A stretch of DNA of 64,000 bases from NCBI GenBank assembly GCA_026261815.1, contig JAMPIT010000583.1, forward strand, positions 2,356,001 through 2,420,000, given 5' to 3'. Positions 37,905 through 51,914 of the stretch are shown here, piece by piece. Every line of letters begins with the position of its first letter. The first letter of the stretch is position 1. The notes beneath the pieces were generated by a model. The model saw nothing but the letters and a program-made list of their open reading frames with translations. It had not been told where the DNA came from and did not search any database. A program made the translations under genes and the position numbers. Source of the DNA: Monarcha castaneiventris obscurior. Lineage: Eukaryota; Chordata; Aves; Passeriformes; Monarchidae.

Positions 37905-38120
37905 CCAGTTCCAGGAGTGTTTTATTGATACATGGCTGACATTTATCCATGCCAAGACTGAACATGCTCATTAGGACTGTTTATTAGACAAAAGGCTACT
38001 AGGAGAACGATAATTAATCAGTTGGCATTGACTGAAATTCTTGATGAAATGAAGCATGAGCTGTTGAAAAATAATTGAATGTAATCATAAAATCCATGAA
38101 TCATCCATAGAAAGCACATT
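37905..38120. promoter_or_regulatory. Candidate conserved noncoding element (weak)
   Basis: Very dense in ATTA/TAAT cores: GCTCATTAGGACTG, GTTTATTAGACAAAAGG, CGATAATTAATCAGTTGG and ATAATTGAATGTAATC. No repeat or coding signal. Typical of homeodomain-bound enhancers, inferred from motifs only. Confidence 0.27.
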
Positions 38121-41100
38121 TATTAAACCAGAATTCATAAGTAAGATATTTTGTCTGGCTGTTTTTCTCCCCTTTGGATGCTGTCCTGTTGGATAAACAG
38201 GCAGCTGTTCTTCCAGCACAGCTCCAAAGAGCAGACAACAGGTGAACATCCCATACAAGAGCAGAACAGGAGTCCTTATATGTGAATTATTACCAAGCTC
38301 AAAGAGCTTTTGTAAACCAAAAACCTAAAACCTGGTATTTGCCATGAGAGTTCAGGAAAAGCAAATCAGTTTTATGCTAAAAAACATTAAAATCATAGCA
38401 GCTTTCAAAAGGAATGAGCAAAGTTTTCACTGCATAAATGAAACATTTAGAATGAAATCAGGATATACCTGGCTGTTCTTCCTCAAGACCACTTTCTGAT
38501 GGGACGCATACATAGTGCAAAGTCACAATTTCAAAAGCCTTGGCAGAGGTGTCCCTTTGGACACAGAAATTCTGCTGCTGGTTGGGTTTTTTTAAAATCT
38601 ATCATTAGCTAAACACAGATACAGCCAAGATGAATAAAGCCCCCAGTAGAAAAAATTGCTGACCATATTATCATGGAACAGATATTTAAGAATTGAGATT
38701 GGGTTCAAAGGTAACCTCATTTTCTGAAAATTGCAATCAAATAATTATATATAAATTCTGCTTTTGAATTTCCTAAGTAACGAGTGCAACCATTATATGA
38801 ATTGAATTAATTCCCCCTAACACTGATTGATACTCAAGTAAACATGAACTTTGCCCTGAGAGAAGCTAAAATATTTACATAACAGGCAAAATTGTAACCA
38901 GTTAATCCCAAATGTTAGATTAGACAAAAATACATCTTTAATCATGTAACTTTATATTTAGCACACTAAAAAGTCCAATGTTTTAACAGAATTTCAAGAA
39001 GAATTTGTTTCTACTCACTGCCTAAAATGAAACAAAAATCCAAAATGTGAACAGACAAGGTGCTGATTTATCTGTTAAACCACAAAAACCGGTATCAGAA
39101 TGCTTGATGTACACAAATATTTCTGTTGCAGTGGATGATTTATGCCAGCATATCTTCCTTATCCTGCTTCTCACACCCCCTGAGAGCAGGAGCAGTTCAC
39201 CAAGCCAGGAGAACAATTCCTCCTGCAAACACTGTAGTCACAACTGAGATTATGGGTGGGACTAAGACTGGCAATGACTGAAACCATCTTTATTTCTGCC
39301 TGACGTTTCTCCTGGATGAAGCAGCATCTTCTCCGTGGGCCACAAGACCCTGTGTTTATTACAGCGAGGTGGCAAAGCCCTTAATTGCCCTACCTCGTGG
39401 CCAGCCCAAGCAGGAAGGGTAAATTACACAGCACAACCTCTGACCTCTGCAAGCAGCATTTTATCATCCACCAGCAACGCAGAGCACTGCCCTGGTACTG
39501 CTGAAAAAATCCTTTCCAAAGTCCCTGGGAACAACAAAACATGGTCATTCTAAATGCCAGCTGAATAAGCGGGAAGGAGGGAAAAACACATGTGGAAAAC
39601 CCTGTGCAGCACAGGATTCCCCAGCCAGCAGCATCCTGTCTGCCATGGGATATCAGCACTGCTCCCAAGGCAAGGACATGGCAAAGGACATGGCCAGGAC
39701 TAAGATAAACTGGTTGTACTCTCACAGCCTCTAACTGTTTTCTCTCCAGTACCATTTTCCTCTGTCAGGAGCACTCAGCAAAAAAGTCCTGAGCTTACAA
39801 GTTACAAAGGAGAAAGCATTAGGCAGGTTTTAATTATTACATTAAACACAAAACTCACCACCAGAAATTAATTTAAAGTACAGCTGAACCCTACAGAGGT
39901 AGCATTAAATCTACTAAAACAAGCTTTTGGAGCAAAATCTGATTTTTGTGTCATTGTATTTCTGCTGCTGAGCTGCACACCCCCTCACATACCCTCTCTG
40001 ATATACACATGAACCCTTAAAAAGACAAATATTACCATGACATTATTTTAACAGGATGCTCAAAATAGATCTAAATGAATCCTTAATATGTGGCACCCAT
40101 AGAAGTTAACAACTGAACTGTACATTTTTTGTTGACACGGATTTTCAACCCCTACAACAATCAATGAAGAAAGTGATGCCATCAAACTCATTTCAGGGAG
40201 ACTTGAGGGGACATCACTTCTTTTAGACCATTACCAAAAGAGCCACGATGGCAGAAGAAATAGTGCAGCAGCTGCTGGAATTTTGGGTGGTTTTTAGCAA
40301 TTTCTGTGAGCAGAGTAATGTGACAGAGGGACTTTTGCCAGCCCTGATAGAGCATCTACAGCAGGACACGACGAGCACAGGCTCAGCCTGCATGTTACAG
40401 ATAAAGACAATACAAATGCAAGCTCTAGGAATAACCTCTTGGAGAATTTTATCAAACAGACTTTGTTTCCATGCATTATTTATCCACATCTACATTTCAC
40501 TGAAAATGGCCTCATTTGAATCAATTGATGCTTTCCTATGGGTATTTGTTAGAAATCAGTATTACACATCCCCTGGTTTATGTTATATTTGTAGCTTTGT
40601 GTCATCACAGGTACCCAATAATTAAAAGTCCAGCTATTTAAGGCAAATAAATAGCAAATAAAGACTTCATCTACTTGTTTCAATCATCAAATAAATGTTG
40701 CAGGGGGTTTTTTTTTGCAGAAGTCTGAGTAACAAATGTACTGCTTTTTTGGTCCTTCCCCTGATATTACTTCTGAACCAGTGCATTTGTTTAAGACAGA
40801 GTGTTCTACAGTGTTAAAAAACAAAATGAGATAGCTCAGAAATTAAAAATTTAACTTGTGAAAGATGCTGCTATAACTAGAATTCATAAGGATTTAATAA
40901 AAGTCCTCATAAAGTTCTCTTAGTATGACAACAGCAATTATTCTTTCTCTTCCTCATGAGTGATCTCCCCCTCACTTTCACAGTGTATATTAAACAAAGC
41001 AGCCCAGTTTTGTAGGGAAAAACCCCTTACAGGTCCCCTTGTCCAGACTTAATGGATGCTGTGCCACCCCACTACTTAACCTCTCTCAAATTCCCTTCCT

Positions 41101-44100
41101 GCCCCACCACAGGCCAATGATTAATGGCTTTTTCCCAGGTTTTGAGTTCATTCAAGCCACAGATGAGGTGCAAAGGGATTTATTCCCATTTCTGGCCAAT
41201 TATACCTGATGCCCCTCAAGAAAAAAGCCTCAGCAATGTCCAGTGTGGCTCAGTTGTTTGGTGGAGCCAATTTGTTTCCTCTGGTCGTGTAGCAGGGGAA
41301 AGGAGGCAGCACTGATGATGTTTAAGGAATGATTCTTGCAAAATTAGGGCTCCTAGACATCAAATTAAGGCCAGACAGAAGTAAAAATACAAATTCATAT
41401 TTGCAGCTTTTGAAAAACCCATATTAGAATGAAGTTATTGAATCACACAAGGCTCATGTTCATGGCTGTGCTCATACAATACTACCCTGGACACTGCAGC
41501 TGCCTTCAGCTCGGGTGGGAAGAACCAGGGAATCTGTGGATGTCACTGCTTGGCTCACCCACGAGGAGCACAGGAGGGAACAGGGAGCCAGCACTCCTTG
41601 GGGCCAGCACAGAGCACAGCCCCTTCTGGAGAAGGATGCTGGAACAGGAGGCACAGCAGAGCTGCCCCGGGGGCTGGGCAGTGCCAGGAGGAGAAGCTCA
41701 GAGGGAAGGAAGGATTTTCTTTGCAGCAGGCTATGGCAGCAGCACCCCACCTTTAGTGCAGGGCACGCTTTGGGTACGTTTTGTGTGGTTTCACAGCAGT
41801 ATCACAGGTGGGCTCATCTGAGGGAAACACTGGAGTTTTAAAGGTTTAGATCCCACGGATGGGAGATGGCAGTGTCACAACAGCTCTTCATGACCCTGCA
41901 TGTGTCAAAATAGTCTGCGTTTGTTTGCAGGTCCCCTCCCTGCAGCAGGCACGCTGCCTTTGCTTACCTCACTGCTTGTGCCCTCCTCCCTGCTCAGCCT
42001 CTTTAACCTCCTGCAGCTGTGGAATTCGGGAAGGTCACCACCTCCCCAGCCTGCCAGTGCAGCAGCATCATTTCCCTCACGCTCCACAGGCAGCTCCAGA
42101 ACGGTGCAACATTCTTCATGCGGGATGAAGTGCTGCTCTCCTGATGTTATTTCCAGCCTGACAATGGACCTTTGGACATGAATGGATCTGCTGGAACACC
42201 ACATGGCACCTTCTGTGAAAGCTTTATGTATTTCCCTTTGAATAACATGAAAAATTCCTATGTGTGCTTCCAGCAGCCCCAGCCTACCGTCTCTGTCTTC
42301 ACACCAACTTGAACTTGCTCTAACTCTCATTTTCCATATGGAGCCGATGATTCAAAGCTGTTTCAGCGTTTACACCTCTAAAAGGGATGAATATCATGAT
42401 AAACACCACACACATCTCACCAGCACCCAAGGCAAGAAGAAGCTGTGCTCCTTGTCTTTTCAGACTGTCTCTTGTCTCTAGCACCAGATCCAACTGTAGG
42501 AGGGATGTTTTCCTTTCCTGGTCTGAGACTGAAACACCACATAACATTGTCCCACGGCAAAAATTATCATCCTGCTTTTTCAGAACTTTTTTTTATTTGT
42601 TTGTTTTTAAACTTTGGAACAGGTCTCAGCTGCTGAGAGGGTGCTGTGCCCAAATATACAAGGTAGGATTCTGCCTCTGGGTGTGGGAATGGAGCTTAGG
42701 AAGGTTTTTCTACCCAATCATCTTTGCACAGCTCCTGTGCTGCACAGCCACTCCAGGTGCTGAAGGAGCTGGAGCTCCTGCAGCTGGGAATGCTGCTGCC
42801 TCCTGGGAAGGGCATGACCTCTGGGGGAAGGGAAGGAATTCTGCCTCAAATCAGGACCCAGGGATGAAATAAAGGAATTGTGCTGTTGCTGAAGATTATC
42901 TGCATTCCCTGTAGCTCAAGTGAGGATTCATTATCATCTTTAGGGAGCCCTAAATACTGGGAAAGAATCTTGTTTTGTAGAGCTGATTCTGATCAAATTG
43001 AAAACTTTAAAAAGGGGAGTGAGGAAACAAAGAAGTGGCCCCTGCATTCAGCAGCATAACAAACATTACTCTTCTGTAAACAGGGGCAAGAGCTTCCATG
43101 ATGCTCACCACATCAGTATCCAGGGGCTTACTGCTTTTCCTCCTTTTTATTTTGAAGGACAGAAATGGAAAATAGTCTTCTTACAGTCCATGGAGTCCAA
43201 ATCAGAAAAATAAGATCGATGCTATTCATACAGCTACACATTTGCCTCAAACAGTGGAGAATGTTCCTGATAATGGCAAATCAGAAAGAGAAAATAAAAA
43301 GTCTAATTCTGAACTTGTTCTCTTAATAAATAAATTGCAAGAAGATAATGCATTTCTCCTATATATTCCAGTGCTAGCAGTGCTGCTCCTAGCAAAGCAA
43401 TGAAAGCTGCAATATTAAACTTGCTGCTTACTCATCAATTTTCATGTGAGTCTCATTGGCAAGAGACCCAGGCACAGAGAGGATGCTATTGTAATCACTA
43501 TTTCTACCCCAAACAATGTTGACTATTTAATTATTAAAGTATTTCTTTTTAAGCAGTTATTTTCCACCACTGGGTCTGACAGAACTGAGAGAACTCTTCT
43601 GTGCACAGGTTTGCTCAAAGAAAGGTTGATCACTGAAAAATAACTTCAGTTTTCATGTTTTAAGATGGCTGTGTCCTTAAACACAAATTCACAGTTCCTT
43701 TGCCAGCAAGAAGCTGATATGAAGCATTGAACTTGTTATCAGGCAATGAAAAAGTTGAAGTCCCACGTCTCCTTCCCAATTTCAGTTGTATTTTCTCTCA
43801 CATCGCATTTTTCATTCCCCTGTTAAGTGAGGCAAACAATATTGAGAGTATTCACAAAGGTTTGGAAAACTGTTTCTGTTTGTGAAAATAGGCATTTGTT
43901 TTTGCCTGACAACCCTGTGTGTCTTGGTGATAGGCAGGAGAAAAGAGAACTAAATGCACAAATATGCTATTAATAGACAAAAGATTTTGCTTTCAGCTCT
44001 TTCTGTACCTGCCAGGTAATTTTAAATCTGGGATCCATGCATGCAGTCACCATGGAAAGCGAAGTTTTTAAGCATCTAAATATTCTTTAGACTTGCTCAT

Positions 44101-47100
44101 ATCCTGCTGCCTGGGTCAGTGTTGGGAGGTGCTGCTGTTCCAGGTGACAGCAAAAGGCCCCTCACAGAACCCCTTGCTCTACAGAGCAGGATTTGCAGCC
44201 AGGGACCAAAAGCAATCTCCATAACAATTTAGATCTGTGGCAAAAAGCTCAAGCTGCAATGCCTGTGTAGTATCAAGAATCTTATTCCTTCAGTGCATTC
44301 AAGTATTAAATTAGTTCAGCCTCTGAAGGTAGTGGCCACTGTCTTTACAAGAAAATATGTCATTTCAGCACACTCCACTGTTGCCAAAGAGCCTCATTTA
44401 TCCTGATATTAATCTAGAATAGACTCCTCATTTCAGGTCTCCCTGGACTGGGAAATTCCAGTACCTAACTCAGCTCCTGAACCATTTTGGGTGTTTGGGG
44501 GTGTTTCAGCAACAGCTGACCAATGGCCAAAGCTCACAGCATTTTAACAACCCTCACTCAGCTGTGCTGCAGCAACAACCAGAGTATGAAATGAATGCTC
44601 TAGGCACTCTTATTAGCACATATATTATAATTACTACATTTGCAAAGGATTTAAGCTTATCTCAAGCTGTCAACTCCTGCCTTTTGTGTCGTTGTGCATT
44701 CTGCTGTGTGAGCCTGTGCAGTTGGGTAGTGCCAGGCACACAACATCAATCCTGAATAAACAGGAGGTCACAGCACTCACGTTCTCAGAGCTATTACAAA
44801 AATTGCAGGCTTCATCCCATCTCAAATCCCAGTGCTCACTTAAAAGCTCCAACCATATAATTAAATGTAGGTCAGCTTAAAAGTGGACAATTCTTTTCAG
44901 GCTTTGCAGAGCGCTCCTCAGCGAAGCCTTCAGCAATTCTGCTCTTTTATCTTGGAGGGCTGACAGATGGTTGTCAAAACCAGGGGATTGCTGGCAAAAA
45001 GTTTTAAGGCAGAGAAAAAGGTACAACAGTGTAGGAGGAGATACTTAAAAGAGAATAAATCTCCAGTTTGCTTTCTTCAAAGCTAGAATCCCTCCCTTGC
45101 CTCAGACACACGGAGGACAAGTTTAACCCAGGGTAACTCTTCTGTAGTCTAATGGCCTTACACCAATGAGTATTTTGACCCAAACTGCTTGAGACATGCC
45201 TGGAAAAATAACCTTCTATTTTGCTCACAGTCCAGCTGCACAGAGGGAAATCTTTCTTGTCACTCCCTCCAGCTCTCACGTCTTAAGTTCTGTGTAGAAA
45301 CTCTCCCCTGGCTTCCTTCAGCCCTACCAGCCACTCCTCACAAGAGCAGGCCAGATGAGCCTGTCCTTTGCTCCCGTGGATTCCACTCTCAGATATATTG
45401 CTGCAAGTGTTGGAAGAGCATGGCCTTGGCTTTGGGGTCCTGCCATGGCTCCTCTTCTCCTCAGAACAGAGAGGGACTATCACAATAAATCACTGGCCTG
45501 GCTCAAGGTGTGTATTCTCAGACAGGTTTGCACTTCGACTGTGCTTTGAAAGCCAAGAGGCACACAGGGTACTCAGGTTATTCTTCTGAAAGGAAAACTC
45601 TTCCTGGGACTTGAGGGGCAGAGGGGGAATGCCAGGGAGGACACTGGAACCCTGACACACAGGGAGAAGCAGCCTGCTCAGGAACAGACACGCTGGGGTG
45701 TGGCTGTACAAGGCACAGCCCAGCTTGTTTCTCACACTATTCTTTTTCAACTCAGATCTATTTTAATCTCAGTGGAACTTGGCTTTTGTTCACTCAGCAC
45801 AACTAAATCAACTCTATACAATAAATGAAATCATATTCATTTGCCATACTTCAATATATGGATTTAAGTATGTTTAATACTTTTAGTATTAAATGATTTA
45901 GTATTAAACTACTCTTGAAATTGCTTCAGTGTGAAGAGAACACACTCATTCAAATTCCCTTTCACAGTAATCTATACCCTTTTCTTATCTTTCAAAGAAA
46001 AAAGCTCAGTGTGTTCTTCATGTTAAGTATTCAGATATTCATTATCAATCTATTCTAGGAGACATCTACACATCTTTTGTTGTGAAATCAATTCATAATT
46101 TAATTACTGAAGATTAAAGACTGCCTAATCTAGCTGTAATTTTTTAGTCAGTGTAAAAACCAGTGAGATACTGCACCATTAAATGAGAGAATCCAATTCA
46201 TGGCAATAACTAAGAAACATCATTCAAACAAAAACAACAAAAACGATTAAAGTGGACACCTAAGCCTCTCAAATTTAAAAAAGTTTTGTATCTCAGTTGT
46301 TTTATCAAGTATCAAGGTGTATTCAGTAGGAAAAAAGCATTTTCTGCCCAGTTTAACATTCAGCTAATTATCAGGCCAAGGGGAAAAAAAAAAGACAAAA
46401 TCAAATATGCCCAAACCACCTTTGTCCTTGGTACTGGACAATTTTCATATCCACAAGGAATTTCCATGGAATGACACGACTCAAGACATTTAGGGCTGAC
46501 AGATTATCCAAGATATAAGCTATAACCAAGAAAAGAATCCACATTTAAGTGATTGTTTCTCACCCCCCCTTTGCTCTCTCCCTTTTTGCAGCACAAGGCT
46601 CTCCTTCCCCAGCACTTTTACTGCAGCCAAATCTGCTCTGGATCTAGTGCTATCGTAGTGACTAATCCACATTATTTCTGTATTTCTTAAAGCAAATTCC
46701 ATATTTTCCACATATATGGTCATGATGCAAACCTCTGATGTCATCAGCAGGATGATTTAACCCAGATTCACACCAACTGCAGCTTGATTTTTGATTCTTG
46801 ATATAAAAGTCTCTTATTCATGCAAACATATCAAACTTGAGGAAAAGACTTCATTTCCTACATCTGTGTCCAGGACTTTCCAGGGGATGTGAAAACAAGG
46901 AATAAATACATGCAGCATTTACCTCCCTCTCAGAGTAGCCTGACAGTCTGGATCCACCCACAACAAACCAGCACAGCAGGCATTGACCAGAATTCCAGGG
47001 AATCATGCAAACACAACAAGTCAAATGCAGAGCCCTGGTCCAGCTGTTGGTGACAGCAGTACAAACACACCCCTGCCAGGGCCAGGGATGGAATGCTGAG

Positions 47101-49736
47101 TAAGAGAGAGGGGAACATCTTATCCTTCCACTGCAGCAGGTTTTGACAACTTTCATTACTTTAGGATTGGATTCCATTCCCTTGCTTGCCTCTTTTTTTT
47201 CATGTCAGTATCAAAACACAGTGTGGAGCTTTTCAGCCACCTTGGGTACAGCCTGTGCCACGAGTGGGACGCCCGAGGTGACACCTCACACCTCCAGTCT
47301 CTGATATGGAGATGAGACATCTGATGCAGGGTTGGAACAGTGATTTCTGCTGGCTCAAGAGGGAAAGAGCCGATTCCTGGCTCTCCACAAGTCAAACACC
47401 ATCATTTCCCACCTCCCCAGCACCCCACAGACACAGCTGGCACTCTGCTGTCTGCCACGCAGCCCTGGCCACCCTCCTTTCCTCAGTCACTGTTAAATTG
47501 AACTAAATAAGCTCATGTTGTCCGGATTCCCAACTGGAAGGTGCTTTCTTCTTCCAGACACTAGAATTGTACATAATTCCAGCCATAATTCCAAGCAGCC
47601 CTTCCTGATAACAAAAATCCTTATGAATATTGACATGAAAGCCACCCCATACACTGAGCTCCAGTTCTGCCCCTCGAATGCACTCCCACTGCTGTGAGCA
47701 GGGGAGAGCAGATCTGCCAAAGCAGAGCTGCAACGGGGACAGCTCAGTGAGGCCCAAGTGGAATACACACTTATATGTGCCATTACACAGCAAGTATTGA
47801 AATGTTGAGAGGAACGTGGATCAAAAGCAGTAAAGCAGAATCAGTGGGTTCTGATTAGAGGTTACTCCTCTGGCACAGGTGAATAGAGCTTTATCAGCAG
47901 GTATATATCTGTACACTCAGCAAACACACCTGTGCACGCCTTTCATAAAGCAGCTCCTCCTTTAATAAAGCAATTAACCAAATTCAAACCATCACCCATT
48001 TCTTCCAAGTTATTTTTGCCACTGGAAACATAAACGAAGAGAAACTTCCCAACACTGTTTGCAAATACTGAGCTTGAATTTCCAAGTTAGGCACCAATCC
48101 ATGGAAACAAACCAGTGCAGAACAGAAATCCTTGTGATGTATCCAAACATCCTGCAAGCAGCAGGTGTCCTCTCAACTGGTACAGCATCATTCACACACA
48201 AGTAAAAGCCTTCTCATGTAATGGATATGGGCAACAATTTAAAATAGTGGTTCTAGAACTCCTCACATGCTGTTAATCCTGCACTTAATAGCCACAGGCA
48301 CCTGTGGAAAGGTTCAGAGCACTCAGTATTTGGGAATTTAAGTGAGCTGGAAGCTGGGTAAAGTGGTGAGCCAGAAGTAACAGCTGATATTGATCTTTCT
48401 TCTGATGCCCAGGAAATTAATACTAAACAATGTGTACTACTAAGATTTGCTAATTTGAGGATTTCTTCCTTTTTTGGTCCTTCACTGTTCTTCAAATATC
48501 TTTGGAAAAAGACATATTCTTCCAGTTGGAATTTAACATCTTTGTTTCAGCAGAGAGCTGAAATTATCACAAGGGCAGTAAATTAAAGGCTTGGATTTTT
48601 GAAAACCAGAAGGGAAAACCTGAATTTAGTAGCAAGAGACAAACCTCTTCTTGCCTCCCTCACCTTTATTTCTTTCTTTTAAGACAGAACAGAATCTACT
48701 ACAGTCTGTCTTTCCTGTTCTATTTACAGAACAGGGTTGGTCTCCCCACACTCATTCCTTTGGCATTCTCCTTGGGACACACTGCAGCTGGTAGGATAGA
48801 AATCTCATTAGGAAAATATTTCATTTTATGGAAATGAAAAGTCAGATGCAGAGAAACACAAACATAAGCTGTATCTCCGTATTCCAGCAGCCAAGCAACC
48901 TTCAAGGAAACCTCTGAACCAGAGTAACAAAGGTAAATGAAAACTAGAAAATGGATTTAGAAACCAATATTTATTTTTTTCAGAACTCCTGAGATTCTTC
49001 TTGAAGACAAAGCAGCATTTTAATTTAAACTATTAATTAAAATTTTGCATGTGACAACTCTGTTCCAAAGCCTGTGGTGTGTGCTAGAGCCCAGTTATAT
49101 TTCCTCTGACTGCTGCTATCATTTAATCTCTTGGGATCGTCTTCAAAATACTGGGAATTGATGATTTCAGGAAAGTGGTTTAGCATTAAGCGTTAACAGT
49201 AGAAAGATTAAATTATGATTAGGTAAACATAAACAAATCATAAACTCCTCTGCAGCAGTGGCTGCTCTGCCTGCCTGCCTGCCAATTTGCAATCAATTTT
49301 TAAGTAATCTCCCTGGGCCTTTTTGCAATTTTCCTGACAGACACCTGGTGAGGGCAGCACTCCTGAGCCTGCTGGGCAGTGCCCATGTCACTTCCAACAA
49401 ATTCCACATGCTTTTCCTGCTAACATCCACTGGAAAGGGAATTCTGAGAGCACTCCCAGGTCCCACTGATCTGCACCCAGGTGGCAAAGCCAGCAACACA
49501 CGCAGGTGAAAAAGAACTGCAGTTTCTCCAGGAGAAAGGAATTATGCAAGCCCTTCCCATGGACCCCATTTCAGCAGGACATGAGTTATATCACAAATTA
49601 TTCAATCTTCATTCCTAAAAAAATAAGGAATGGACTTTAGATGGTGCAAAAACCCATTGAATGATTTATATTCTGTATATGTGGTACAAACAGAATGGTT
49701 GCCAGCTGCATTATTGATTTTATATCCAGCACAGGG

Positions 49737-49798
49737 TCATGGAACAGTTTAGGAACTTGGAGATCGTCTTGTTCAAACCCCCCTCCATGGGCACAGCA
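49737..49798 (-). mobile_element. CR1 LINE 3' terminal fragment
   Basis: About 60 bp matching the reverse complement of a CR1 tail: GGTCATGGAACAGTTTAGG, then GAGATCGTCTTGTTCAAACC and CCTCCATGGGCA. It is old and heavily 5'-truncated. Confidence 0.8.
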
Positions 49799-50179
49799 AA
49801 GTGAAAACTTCATGGAAGCCTCTAAGGAAAAGCAAAAGAGGAAAGTACAGAAATTTAGCGACCCAAACCAATTGCACAGGAAGAAAGGATCCATTCTGAA
49901 AGGGCACGAAGTTGGGAGGATGATTTACATATGATTAACATATGTACATGATTTACATGGGAGTCTCAATTTAATCTTTAATCTATTTTCACTTTCTGTG
50001 GTCCACTTTCAATTCCTCTTGCTTAGAACCCCAGACATTTCAGTAGTTTCTGTTTCTCAACATCAAGGAAAAAAAAAAAAATCTGTAATTCTACTTTAAA
50101 GTTCTGGTAAATTTGGGTTTCAATCATCACAGGGAAGAACTTAATTTATTCCCAGGCCAAAAGGAGCACAGGGTGCACT

Positions 50180-50310
50180 CAGAGTGCATTAGAGTTCCAT
50201 AAAATGGGCTCTATATTTAGCTCTGCAGGAGCCTATTGATCATTACCAATAAATGACCATTAACTGAGTCTCCAATTAATTCTTCAATCCTGCAAAAGCA
50301 AGTGTTCTTG
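50180..50310. promoter_or_regulatory. Candidate conserved noncoding element (weak)
   Basis: Contains CCATAAAATGGGCTCTATAT followed by TTTAG (a CArG-like and a MEF2-like word side by side), then TATTGATCATTACC and CAATTAATTC. No repeat or coding signal. Inferred from motifs only. Confidence 0.22.
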
Positions 50311-51734
50311 TCACCACAAGAGAAGAATTCCCCTGCACCACTCCATCTGAAGTGCAAAGCACAAAAGTCTGGCCACAAATTACATTTGAAGAAGAAGAGG
50401 AAAATATCTACTTCCAACAGAGAGGAATTTCTATTTTTTGTTAAAAAGATTATTCACCAAATTTCGGTTACAAGTACTAAGACAGCCCAGTATGGTCAGT
50501 AATAAAATTATTCTTACAGAACAGAATTAAAAAAAAAAAATATTTAAAAAGACCAACTATATATCATCAAAGTGAAAATATATAAAATTAAGATTTTTTT
50601 TTTTTCAAACTATGAAAAAACCGTTAAAGAAAAAGTCAAAGTCAAGATTCGATTCATCAGCCAACATTTCTGAGGTTTCTGCTTAAATAAGGCCTGGGAC
50701 AGGTCTGTGGATGCCACCACCCTGAGAGATTTAAGAATCCACCAAGAGTCCTGCTCAAATTAACATTACCATTGGTCCAGCTGTGCCTCACCACGGCCAA
50801 GCTGAGCTCGTGTCAGTCAGTGCTACAAACCAAAAACTTCATGGACCCTTCCCAGCACAAAACACAGCGGAGAAATTCAATAGAAAGGATCAAACTAGAA
50901 AAGTCACCTGACTGAGTAGTATTGCACACTCCCCTTTACCACTGTGCAGTCACCTGGCATTACCCAGCACAGGGGAGTGGATGGGAGAGTAGAGACAACC
51001 AGCATGGGTTTATTTCTGATATTAAACAATAATTTAATACTCAGAATGAAAGAAACACTGAAAATGGAACAACCTTCAGTATTTGGTGTTAGGCACTGAG
51101 TTTGTCACTTAATACAACTTGTCATTCTTTTTTTCCTGCTCCAATACCAGCGTGACTGACGTTTTTCCATTTCCATAGCATCAAGTCTGTAATGCTTAAA
51201 ATACCTCGTGAAATAAAACGCTCAACTTTGTCAACTCCTGAGTTATCAGCATACAGGGAAAATAATGCCTGTGTCATCAGCAACCTTGTGTGTCACCCAA
51301 GGGTAAAACATCCAGCATTCTTCCTTTTCTCCACCTGCCTGATAAATTAAAAAACGCAGGCACTGATCATCAGTTTCCCAGAATTATTTCTCTCACCTCT
51401 ATGGACTTGCTCAAGTGTGAGAAGGAGTCTGAGATATTTGTGTGCTGCAAACAAAGCCATCCCCAGCTGGATCCACTCGGACATCTCTTGCTGCTAGGAC
51501 ACATTACAGGCACAGACTGGCACAGTTATTTTTTTCACAACAGAGTAAAAAAGATTCCTTTGGAAACTAATAAACAATTCCACCCACTTTTCCCTGGAAA
51601 AAAAAGAGTGAGAATGCCATCCCTGTTAAAGGCTGCTTTCCTAGGCCTCAGCAATCCCGTCTAAGTGCTTGATACTGAATTTTCTCTGTTTTTGCTGGAG
51701 GATGCAGATGGCCAGGACAACAGGAGGAGGGGGA

Positions 51735-51768
51735 AAAAAATTTAAAATAAAATTAAAATAAAAAATAT
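51735..51768. repeat. A-rich (AAAAT)n-like tract
   Basis: Degenerate AAAAT/AAATT units following a G-rich AGGAGGAGGGGG. Simple sequence lying just upstream of a CR1 fragment. Confidence 0.8.
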
Positions 51769-51914
51769 TCTTTTCCTCCCCAAAATGCTCATTTAACCTT
51801 CATGCAGAGGGAGGGGCCTGCATGAGGCTTGGGCAGCATTGTGTTCCACAGGCAGCAGCTCATCCTGGAACACAGGCTTGGGGTGACACAGCCTCAGCCT
51901 GCAACTCAAACCTA

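Larger units (their letters stand above)
30949..49736. other. 18.8-kb repeat-poor, gene-free interval
   Basis: The longest stretch of the window without any transposon fragment that I can recognise. It holds short tracts: a pyrimidine run at 32093-32132 and (GA)n at 35361-35377. Modestly GC-richer patches lie near 37.1-37.7, 41.5-41.8, 41.9-42.3, 42.7 and 45.2-45.7 kb. Open frames are at most 161 codons (42387-42872, plus), and none resembles a known protein or has convincing exon borders. Two of the better regulatory candidates (32270-32720 and 37905-38120) are in it. An exon could be hidden in it below my ability to recognise. Confidence 0.5.
49799..51914. other. Non-repetitive DNA with A-rich tracts, no gene recognised
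   Basis: About 2.1 kb. Includes poly(A)/poly(T) runs near 50070, 50530 and 50595, an (AAAAT)n-like stretch at 51735-51768 and a weak regulatory candidate at 50180-50310. The 124-codon plus frame at 51290-51664 is not recognisable. Confidence 0.5.

Noticed and set aside
42387..42872. 161-codon plus frame as a gene
   Set aside because: Unrecognisable translation that passes through a T-rich run; several other frames overlap it on both strands.
45872..45909. Palindromic TTTAATAC...GTATTAAA words
   Set aside because: Short AT-only symmetry expected in AT-rich DNA.
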